Assembly: GCA_013396915.1 (NCBI GenBank)
Contig: VWZL01002213.1
Span: 763,348 to 827,347, forward strand
DNA from: Stercorarius parasiticus
Lineage: Eukaryota > Chordata > Aves > Charadriiformes > Stercorariidae
Reading direction: 5' to 3'
DNA: 64,000 nucleotides
Shown here: one piece after another, positions 55,901 to 64,000 of the stretch
How the letters are laid out: every line of letters begins with the position of its first letter
How positions within the stretch are numbered: the first letter of the stretch is position 1
Notes under the pieces: generated by a model
Told to the model about the DNA's origin: nothing
Seen by the model: the letters and a program-made list of their open reading frames with translations, nothing else
Database searches by the model: none
Position numbers and translations under genes: made by a program

Positions 55901-58332
55901 TTATATGGGACAAAGCACTTTGCAAGGTAAGGAGGTGTTGGGGCATTGGGAGGAGATGGGAAAAGCCAAGCTGATAACAGCATCAGGATATATGGGATGG
56001 TCTTGGAGAGACCTGCTGATCCCATGGGCAAGCAGGACATTGCTGAGCAGCTGTTGGAGCTGTTTTCTTTTGGTTTTGTTTTTCTTTTTAAAAATGTGAG
56101 TTGAAGGTCCTGGCTAATTTCTAGGCCCTTTCTCCTGCAAATTTTAATTAAAAAAGAGTAGGTGACTTGGGTCTCTGACATGGTTCTTTATTAAATTCAC
56201 TCTGACAGACTTGCTTTGATTCAATCAGAAATACTTAATGAGAATTTACCTGATGGGAGCTCATTCCCTAAAGGCTGGGTCAATGTTGGAGCCTGGCACA
56301 GCCACCGAGGAGCTGGGGTCCCTGCGAAGCTAGCACTAATCCCGTCTGGCGTCAGGGGAGCGCCGAGGACACCGTCTGTGCCAGGTGGCTGTTAGATGTC
56401 TGGGCTGTCACTAACAGAGCCGTGAATTCCTCTTGCTCTGTAGGATTGCTGGATGAGCCTTGGTTGGTGAGTGGGCCATGTGCTGACTTCAGGGGAGAGC
56501 CTGTTTCTCCTTTAAGAAACTGGGATTTAAGTAAGTGCCGTGAATTTCACCCCTTCCCTCGGTAAGCAAAATCATGCGTGTTTGTCATGAGTAAATGCGT
56601 TTGGTGCCTGTACTGTAAAGGCTGCAGCAGGGAAGCTGGAGCTTCAGACCCCGCTGTGCCGCCCTCCCTGGTACAGACACCCCGGGCCAGCCTGTGAGAG
56701 GCACCGCAGCGCTGGCCCTGGGTCTGATGGTGCTCTCCCTAAAGCCAGCTGGCTTCTTCAGCATGCAAAGCACCTGCCATCTTACTCTCTTCAGTAGAAG
56801 TGAATTAATTTGATTCATACCCCAAGACAACTTATATAAACATTTAGGCCAACTTCTCCACTGATAAAAGACAGATTTTTTTTTTTTTTCCTTTAAAATC
56901 TGCACTTGTATCTTAGTTGAAAATTAAAGTGCCCACTAGCTCTCTTGATACACTAGGCAGGACACCACCCCCCCCCAGTAGCTGTTGTAGGGTTGCTCCA
57001 GGTACCCAAAGCAAGAACTGAAGGTGCTTGGGTGAGAAACTTGCTAAGAAAAATGGTTTGTAGCAGCAAATTTCCTTCCAGAAGAATACGGGCTTCTGCT
57101 TGCAACACACCATGGGTCCCATGGTGGCCTGGTTGCGTTGTGCACAGGTGAGAATCAGGCTGGAATAATTAACAAAGCAGTAACAATACACGTTAAATTG
57201 TGAGTTAGAGGTTCAGTAGCAGTAGGATCTCTGCTTCTCTACGTAGCTGTGTCTTTGGGCCAAATCCTTCAATGGATCTTCAGTGGTTTATTTGCATGAG
57301 TTTTTCCTATGTGCAAACCTTGTACAGGGACAGGCCTGACAGCCAGGGTCGATGAACTCCTCTTGAGGCCTGGGATTAGCAAATTCCTCCATCTGCATGG
57401 CAGCAGAGACTTTAAAAGTAAAAAATCTTGTGGGCTGAGACTGCATTGGGTCAGGCTGGAGGGCTTTGTGGTGCTCTGGGTGAGCAAGCCCTGCGTCTGG
57501 GTGCAGCCATGACACTTGGCAGCGGCGTTTGCTACCACGATGCTCCACAGGGGTGGAAAGGCAGAGGTGTGCTGGGGACAGCTGGAGCCAGCAAAAGTAA
57601 CTGCTGCCCCTTCAGCTCGTAAAAACAGCAATCCCAAATCGAGTTGTTCTTTTGGGATTCCTGGGCTCAGAGGCTGATGGGATGCTAATGGGCTTGTTGG
57701 CAGGTTTGTGTCAATGGGTGGGCTAGGAAAGGTGGGGGAGCAGGACTTTCTCCATGACTTCGTTGCATAGCTACGGTGCCTTCCCAAGCTTTCTGTGGGA
57801 GTGGAGCTAGTAATGGTACAGCCACCAAAAGATATTTCACAAACGTGTCTGGTTTGGTGTCTGTTCTGTAAGGACTGGCCTCAACCACTTTCTTTACTCT
57901 TTTCCTTCTTTTCCAGCTAAACAGCATCCTGGTTTTCCCTTCAGTGCCTGCAGCAGGCACTCAGCGTTGCACAGGGTTGCTACCTAGTGGCCAGAGGAAG
58001 GTAGTGGATGCATTTTTTTTCTCTGCTGGTTTCGTGCGAGAGGACTGTGCTGCTGAGATACAGGCAGGAGCCTGTTATGTATTCATGCAAATTGTCAGGG
58101 TTATTGCTATTTTTCAGTGGGTTAGCTATCTGCACATTTTTTTGGGTGATGGTGCAGTTACTGTAAGAGGACTAAATTATTCAAGATATAATCCACTGCA
58201 GTTGTAGACTGCATAGCTAAGGGACTTTGTAGTCGTAACAGGGGTTTCATGTGCTTGAAATCTATGGGAAGCAGAGCAGGGACAAGCCACGTTAGAAAGA
58301 AAACAACCACTGGTAACATCATATACTCACAT
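52905..58332. other. Region between the 3' ends of VWA2 and AFAP1L2
   Basis: 5.4 kb between two convergent genes, including the unmeasured VWA2 3' UTR. Contents: poly(T) near 56878-56890, a C-run near 56970 and an AGCT-rich short repeat at 55395. No gene, RNA gene or interspersed repeat was recognised; open frames of up to 172 codons overlap on both strands and lack domains. Confidence 0.5.
55395..55446. repeat. Short AGCTTACAT-type repeat with inverted symmetry
   Basis: TAGCTAGCTTACATAGCTTG is followed by another CTTACATAGCTT and then by the near-inverse ATGTAGCTAG. It could form a small hairpin. Function unknown. Confidence 0.5.
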
Positions 58333-58338
58333 TTTATT
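58333..58338 (-). terminator. AFAP1L2: Candidate AFAP1L2 polyadenylation signal
   Basis: TTTATT on the + strand reads AATAAA on the minus strand, in AT-rich sequence about 2.1 kb after the AFAP1L2 stop. Confidence 0.45.
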
Positions 58339-58576
58339 ATAAAACCCTCTAAAGCGCCACTTTATAGGTCACAGTTACAACAAAGGAAATGCCTTGAGTT
58401 AGGAAAACAATGGGGACACGGAGACATTGTTTAACGGTTCTTGTCTGGGGAAAGTGTGTTGCTCAGGACTTGCCTACATTTACCACCCCCTGATGGAGAC
58501 ATCCCAGCAGGACCACCAAAGCTGACCGGGCTGTGGAGCCAAAAGCAGAGCTGCTCTCGTCCATCGCTGTCTCAGT

Positions 58577-58579
58577 NNN
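58577..58579. other. Assembly gap or ambiguous bases (NNN)
   Basis: Three N between CTCAGT and AAAGTAAAAAAA. No flanking duplication is seen here, unlike at the N at 6231. Confidence 0.95.
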
Positions 58580-60425
58580 AAAGTAAAAAAAATCCAAAGG
58601 TGCACCTTTCTTGCCTACCCTGACCAAGCGCTTTGTTGCACCTCAGCTCTGTGGTGGTGGTGGTGGTGAGCAAGCCGAGAGCCCCTCAGCAGCACATCCT
58701 CACTCACCCCAGTGCCACCACCACAGCCAGGTGTCACAGCCCTGTGCAAACCCCCCCTTGGGCTGTTGGGCCTTTGTGTGCAGAAGGATCATGCCTTTAG
58801 AGGTGGCCTCCAGCTTGTGAAAGGTTTTCAAGGGTTAGGAAGGTACATTTTGCCTGTCTGTGTTTACCTTGGCTCTGCGTGATGCTTGTTGGTGTAGCTG
58901 CAGGACCCCAGGAACAACCCCACCAGGGTCCCAGTGCTGCTTTAGCTTTGCAGGGTTGGAAAACAGTTGCAGCCCCCGCACAGCCAACCCAGTTACTGAG
59001 CCTGGGCTCCAGGGCTGAAGGACCATCAGAGGTGTCTCCAGGCCATCAGACATGACAGCAGGTTACAGGGAGGAGAGGGTACATGGATTTGTGACAACCT
59101 CCCTGTACCCCTTCAGATTTCAATGTTTTTTAAGTTTAGCTGTTCCAAATGTCCAACACCTTTCATTAGAAAGCTCAGTGAGGACAGAGAGGGGTGGGCT
59201 TTGTGGGTCACACTGCCAGGGCCCAAAGGCTGTATTAAGTTTAATAATTTGGAAATAAGGGTGACAGCACCAAGATGGCCAGTAGCCGTCCAGAGATGGT
59301 GGTGCAACCTCGCCTGCTGGGCCTGGAGGAGAGCCCTGCCCAGGTGGAGGGACCTCTTTTGCATCATGGGGATGTCTTCAGCAGATTGTACAGCTGCAGG
59401 GTTGGCTTGGCCTGCCATGGCTCTGTGGGGACCAGAGAGGATCAGCAAAGTGGTGCTCACAGCTAGGGCAGGAGCTACAGGGATGGCTTTACCTCCTGTC
59501 TCCTGGGAAAGGGTGAGCCCCAAAGGGCGCATTGGGATCCAGCTTCCCCATCCAACAGATGAGCAGGTCTGGGCCTTTGATAAATTATTAACAAGCATTC
59601 AAATATGATGGTTTGTTTTTTTTTTTCCCAGAACAAACTCCTCAGGTGACGTAGATCAAGATCTTCAAGAAAATTAACTGAATCTGCTTGGCAGATCTTC
59701 TTTGACCAGAGCTCTTGGTGCCACCAGTCTGTAGCAGAGCTTACACCACAAGAAGGTGAGCAGGGATCTTTCTTGATATTCTGTCAAATCTGCGGCAGGC
59801 TGGTAGGAGTAAGCACACGCTGGGATGCACCGGGACACAGATTGAAAATCCCCTGGACAGGTTGCTGTGTGCTTCTCATTCATGTCTCAAGCATCGCTCA
59901 CGCGTGGGTATCACCCTCAACTGAAGGCTGGATGATCTGCAGCTGAGTGATGACTGGCAGCAAGACAGGTGAGACTTCAGTTGACTGCAATTTGCCACAA
60001 CAGGCTGAAAACCACCAGGATATAAAGAATAGCAGAGGCCCCTTCTGAACCCACTACTGTCACTAATATAGAAACCTTAATAACTCATTGATAAACCTTC
60101 AGAGTAGAAATACACAAAACACCCCTATGTACAGTAACATTCTTGTTTACATCAACTGGGTTAGGAATTTGTTGCAAGGATTGCCACTGGTTGTTATTGG
60201 TTTAGCTACGTGATTGGGACTTGTCTGGAAAGAGCAAGATCGTTTGGGATAATTCGTATCGGCAGCTGTTGACTCCATTGCTGCGTCTGAGCAGTTGGCG
60301 CGACGTGGAGGAGGCGCTTGGTGTGTGGTTGTGTTGCACACCCAACCTCCACCTGCAGATGATTGAATCCCCTTGGCCATGCATGGGCAATTCCAGTCTT
60401 TAGTCCATCTCTGAAAAACGTGATT

Positions 60426-60452
60426 CTAACTAGCTCCCTTCTTCTCCCATTC
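60426..60452 (-). CDS. AFAP1L2: AFAP1L2 last coding exon (8 codons plus stop)
   Basis: Acceptor TTCCTTGGCAG followed by codons for EWEKKGAS and TAG at 60428-60426. Only 27 coding nt, so gene finders could miss it, but it equals the human C terminus exactly. Confidence 0.93.
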   Translation of the reverse strand, partial: EWEKKGAS

Positions 60453-63400
60453 CTGCCAAGGAATAAAGGTAATTTAGACAACAGGCAAATCTGGCAAGCC
60501 ACGGTAGCCATAATGTGCACAGGATCAAAACCGATCATCTGGTACCCGAGTGCTTTTGGCCGCAGGGTGGGTCAGGGATGTCTCGCTGTTGTAAGCAATG
60601 CACACATTTATTTAAATTGCAACCGGGGAAAGCCCAGGTGAAAAGACCAGAGGAAAACCAGGCTGCCCTGCTCGGAGTGGCGCTTCCCAGACCGAGACAT
60701 GATACCCCGCCCAACCCCATCCCACCCCAGCCACTCTGCTCCACTGCCAGGAGGAAAAAGCAGCAACTGTCCCAGATGGATTTTTCTCCTGTACCGTTTG
60801 GCACATTACCTTAGCTTTCTGTAGGACTGTTCCCTTCCCTGTCACCATGACGGACAAAGGCCGGTTTTTTAAAGCTGTTGCTGAATTGACCGGTGAATTC
60901 TCTGCACTACTTGCTGGACTGGCGCTTTTTGCCTGAATCTGCAATAAAAATAGTAGAAATTGTCTTGACTCTAGACTATGGAGAGCGATTGCTGCCTTTC
61001 ACCACCATCTCCTAGAAAAGCTCAACAGTCACAGTCCGCTTGCACTGAGAGGCGTTCTGCAGTGACATGCTGATTTCAAAATACCACCATGATGTGCATG
61101 GGTGTTGAGGACTCAAGCAGAGGTACAGAGCAGGACTCAGGCGGTGACCATCTCCATTTCATGGGAACCAAGTTCCCAGTAAGGAATTTAGATGCCTGAA
61201 TCTCCCCCCACCAGAAAAACACCCCTTGGCTCAGCTGAGTGGAGAAGGAGCTCAGCCCAGACCTGCTCGGCCCCTGTTGCTCAAGGTCCCACAGGGAAAT
61301 ACAGCCTGAGCCCCAGCCCCCTTTCACCTCCCCATTGCTGCCTTTATCTCATTATAATATTATCATATTATTTTATTTTTATTTTAGGTAATAATTAATA
61401 TAGTATTTAAATATCATAGAAATGTAAACCATAAATGTAAAAATTATATATTGCAAAAATTTATTATTATTAGTTATTATATTATCAAGTGGGCTGAGAT
61501 GGTGCAACTACCTGGCTACAGGGAAGCTGCTGTGCGGCCCGGGGGTGCCCCCCACATACCCGGGGGGCTGCGTTCTCCAGGTGCGTGGTGTCCACGGCCG
61601 TGCCCAGCGTCACCGGGCCGGACTCTGCCTTCTTCAGGTTCTCCTTCACCTCCACCAGGCTGAGCTCCAGGTCCACCCTCCGGCTCTCCTTCCTTTTGCA
61701 CTCCTCTTCTATCTCCTTCAGCCTCTGCTCCAGGCTCTTGTCTGTGAAGGGAGGGGTAACTTGGTGCCACATGGGAACTTTGGGAGCAGGGACTAGGGCA
61801 TGTCCTTGTATTTTGCCCCAAGAGAGACTGTGACAGAGCAAGCTCTTGCTCTAGTGCAATTTGGGCTACATGGTTTGGCTCAAAGCGCCAGGTCTCCCCC
61901 CTGCCCCTTCTGGTCCCAGGTGGGCCAGGTTCATTGCCCCCTCCTGCCCCGTGGTCCCACCTTGGTTCATTCCCACACATCACCCCTTGCCCTGCTCTAC
62001 CTGTGCTGCCCCCGAGCAGTTCCTTCAGCTCCCGCCTCTCTTTGCGCAGCTGGGTGAGCTGAGCCCGTATTTCATCCTTCTCCTTCTCCAGCCGCTCCTT
62101 CTCCTCTGTGAACCTCTTCACCTCCGCCTCTGTCCTGTTCTTGCCCAGCTTGGTTTCCACTGCTGCCGCTGGAAACACAACCCACCAAAACAAATTCAAG
62201 CCAGGGGAAAAAGCAGGAGGGAAAACCTTTCCAGGTGCTTGGAAACAAAATGAATGAGGGTCTGGAAAGTCACAAACCAGGAGACTCATCATGCCTTTGG
62301 GCACTGTAAAGCTACTGTATAGCAACAGGCAAAACTCATGCCTGGAGCACCACATCCCTCCAAGCCCCTGTGGTAGCAGGCACCCCTGGCTGCCTGTGCA
62401 GCCCACTCACCCGGCAGTGGCATCTTGGGCCGGTGCGCGGGCACCAGCTGGGGGCTGCCCGCAGTCACTGTGCCTGCCGGCAGCTCAGGGGCTGGCTGGG
62501 GGAAGGCGATGTTCTGCTGCTGCGTCTGGATTTTGACACTGGGCATCCGTGGTGGCGCCTCGTCGGGCTCTGATTTCTCTGGGGGTTTCTGGAGGGGGAA
62601 ACAAGCTGAGATGATGTGGCAGGGGGATATGGCCCACTGATGAAGCCCAGCCCCACACTGCAGCTCGGGACAGTACCTGCTCTGAGGTCTCCATCGCCTT
62701 GTTACAGGGCTCAGCTTCCTTAGCCACGAGGGCTGTCTCGGGTGTGCTCTCTGCCACAGACTTGTTGGTGGCCCTTTCTAAAGTCGGTGAGCTGAGGGGT
62801 GAAGGCTGGCATGACTTCTTGCCAGCGCAGTGTAGGAAGGACTTCACTGGGGTGAGATCCAGGTACACTCTGTCTTGGTCCCCCTCCTCTTTGCTCTCAT
62901 TCTTGGGTACTTCCTCCTGCCAAAGGAGAAAATTCCTCTGAAAAGGGACCATCTGCTGCAGCCAGATGTACAGGCAGTCTCACTGCAGAGCAGCAGCATC
63001 TCAGGCAATCTGGAGTATTTTCCATAAACCTTCAAGTGCTCTAAATAAACTAAGTCATTTAGTTTATGGCTTTTTGGAGCACTGAAGGAAAGTCCCCTTC
63101 TGCTTTCCTTCACTAGGTCTTTCCAATGGTAGCAGCAGCACCAAGCAAAGATCTCACGCTGCTGTACATCTAGCAGCCCCTCCCAGATCCTTCGCCTTTC
63201 CCAGGATGACAGACCTGTTCCACAGCATGGCCCGTCTTTCTTGTCTTTACACACAGGCCTTGATCTCACAGACATCATGAGGAATTTTGATAGACTCCAA
63301 ACAGTCCACTATCTATGTCCAAATAATCCGTGCTGTTTGCTAATGGAAACTGTGAGGTTTCATCCCAGCTGCCTGAGGATCCCTAGAGCATCCTGCTGGA

Positions 63401-63725
63401 AACCTCTCTCCTGTTCCTTAACAACTCCTCTCCAACGCCTGCTTCTGCCCCATTGCAAAAGCCTGGATTTCCCCAGGGGCTGGGAATCCCCTTTGCCGCA
63501 GATTGACAACCCTCCCCTTCGCTGCTGGAGTCTCCCCCGGGCCAGATGTTTGCCCACGGTCTCTGCAGAGCTCGCTGCAGCGGGGCAACCGCCTGCGGCA
63601 CCGGGCATCTTACCGCAGGCAGGTCTGGCAGATCCACGTCGTCGTACAGCTCCTCCTGCTGCATCCTGCCCTTTGGCAGGTTGTCGATGTAGGCGTTGGG
63701 CTCAGAGTACTTCCTCTGCATTAAG
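60426..63725 (-). CDS. AFAP1L2: AFAP1L2 (XB130), C-terminal part, 7 exons
   Basis: AFAP1L2 is an adaptor of tyrosine-kinase signalling (Src and PI3K pathways) and actin-linked processes; its PH domains lie in the N-terminal part, outside this window (family knowledge). Exons in transcript order: 63725-63614, 62916-62677, 62588-62411, 62168-62001, 61741-61560, 60938-60810, 60452-60426. They join in phase into 344 residues plus stop. Visible: tyrosine motifs [14 protein letters not shown] and RVYLDLTPV (fragment residues 1-60), a Pro/Gln-rich linker (118-176), a highly charged coiled coil (about 180-278) and the conserved end [20 protein letters not shown]. Human protein about 818 aa (memory). 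The match to the human C-terminal part, ending EWEKKGAS, is decisive against AFAP1 and AFAP1L1. Confidence 0.95.
60810..60938 (-). CDS. AFAP1L2: AFAP1L2 penultimate exon
   Basis: 129 nt, phase 0 to 0; acceptor TTATTGCAG, donor AAG|GTAATG. It encodes [20 protein letters not shown] and KGTVLQKAK, nearly identical to the human end. Confidence 0.94.
61560..61741 (-). CDS. AFAP1L2: AFAP1L2 exon, second coiled-coil part
   Basis: 182 nt, phase 1 in and phase 0 out; acceptor CCTTCACAG, donor CGG|GTATGT. It encodes [20 protein letters not shown], then [20 protein letters not shown]. At the exon start the bird reads TDKSLEQ where I recall human TDKEVLASLEQ, four residues shorter. Confidence 0.95.
62001..62168 (-). 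CDS. AFAP1L2: AFAP1L2 exon, first coiled-coil part
   Basis: 168 nt, phase 1 to 1; acceptor GTTTCCAG, donor ACAG|GTAGAG. It encodes [20 protein letters not shown] and continues as a Glu/Lys/Arg-rich heptad pattern to [12 protein letters not shown]. Confidence 0.95.
62411..62588 (-). CDS. AFAP1L2: AFAP1L2 exon, Pro/Gln-rich linker
   Basis: 178 nt, phase 0 in and phase 1 out; acceptor CCCTCCAG, donor CCGG|GTGAGT. It encodes [18 protein letters not shown], which aligns with human VKIQTEQQRISFP, then a Pro-rich low-complexity segment. Confidence 0.92.
62677..62916 (-). CDS. AFAP1L2: AFAP1L2 exon with [14 protein letters not shown] motif
   Basis: 240 nt, phase 0 to 0; acceptor TTTGGCAG, donor CAG|GTACTG. 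It encodes [29 protein letters not shown] and a Ser/Thr/Glu-rich disordered stretch. The [15 protein letters not shown] block is shared with human. Confidence 0.94.
63614..63725 (-). CDS. AFAP1L2: AFAP1L2 exon with YSEP / LYDDVDL motifs
   Basis: 112 nt; acceptor TTCACAG, donor GCG|GTAAGA. It encodes [19 protein letters not shown] and [16 protein letters not shown]. Tyrosines in acidic context are likely SH2-docking sites (inference from family). The 5' neighbour exons lie outside the window; 63726-64000 is intron. Confidence 0.92.
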
Positions 63726-64000
63726 CTGTGAACAGGCAGCGGGACATCCCATCAGGAGGGACGGGTCTCGCTGCACGGCTGCACCGTGCTTAATTTTGGG
63801 GCTTCTGAACACAGCGGTCCTGGGGTCTGGGCAGGGCCACGTGGCCGGACACAGGAGATGAGAAGGTAGAGCCGTGCAGCAATGTGATCACTGCTCCCTT
63901 TGCCCATTAAGCAGCACGCACCAGAGAGGGGTTACGTTTCCCCTGGTCTCTTTCGGAAACTTTCTCGCCCAGCCCTGGGGCACAGCAGCACAACGGCCCT

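Larger units (their letters stand above)
58333..60425 (-). other. AFAP1L2: Probable AFAP1L2 3' UTR
   Basis: From the stop codon to the first canonical minus-strand AATAAA (TTTATT on + at 58333-58338) is about 2.1 kb without another strict hexamer. An ATTAAA variant (TTTAAT, 59239-59244) could give a shorter form. Contains the NNN gap at 58577-58579. The extent is inferred. Confidence 0.45.

Noticed and set aside
62844..63278. 144-codon minus-strand frame overlapping an AFAP1L2 exon
   Set aside because: Only 62916-62844 is exon in it; the rest is intron upstream of a clear acceptor.
1..64000. CRISPR arrays, prokaryotic operons, riboswitches, viral integrations, tRNA or rRNA genes
   Set aside because: Everything identifiable is vertebrate split genes and LINE/SINE remnants. 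No spaced direct repeats, cloverleaf genes or retroviral LTR pairs were seen.

Overview
The window is vertebrate nuclear DNA, almost certainly from a bird. Three CR1 LINE fragments carry the CATAGAATCATAGAATG-type 3' terminus typical of avian CR1. The gene order TDRD1 - VWA2 - AFAP1L2 matches human 10q25.3 (from memory). All three genes were rebuilt by hand from open frames, AG/GT splice borders and codon phase, and each joins without a frame break.

Region 1 (1-21.7 kb, + strand) is the 3' part of TDRD1, a germline Tudor scaffold of the piRNA pathway. It has 18 coding exons that join to 2721 nt (906 codons plus stop). These cover all four extended Tudor modules and the C terminus; the N-terminal part with the MYND finger lies upstream of the window. 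The intron between coding exons 4 and 5 holds an internally deleted, minus-strand CR1. Inside it, a 414-bp stretch is repeated on both sides of a single N, probably an assembly error. Two older CR1-like remnants lie in later introns.

Region 2 (21.7-32.1 kb) has no recognisable protein-coding gene. A CpG island at about 25.14-25.56 kb contains a strong G-quadruplex motif and ends in a good splice donor. It is the best candidate for the VWA2 promoter and its non-coding first exon.

Region 3 (32.1-52.9 kb, + strand) is VWA2 (AMACO), a secreted matrix protein. Thirteen coding exons join to 2379 nt (792 aa): signal peptide, vWA1 (split over four exons), a Cys-containing linker, EGF1, vWA2 and vWA3 (one exon each), EGF2 and a basic tail that is longer than the human one. 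Two CR1 3' ends and one old MIR-like SINE lie in its introns.

Region 4 (52.9-64 kb): after a gene-poor interval, the 3' half of AFAP1L2 (XB130) runs on the minus strand, tail to tail with VWA2. Seven exons encode the last 344 residues: tyrosine motifs, a Pro-rich linker, a long coiled coil and a conserved tail. Its 3' UTR probably runs down to about 58.3 kb.

The three genes are not functionally linked; their adjacency is inherited synteny. I see no exotic new system. The points most worth checking are a 75-nt in-frame candidate cassette exon in TDRD1, the three-fold repeat of a four-exon cassette in TDRD1, the extended VWA2 C terminus, the degraded metal site of VWA2 domain vWA3, and the duplication around the N.
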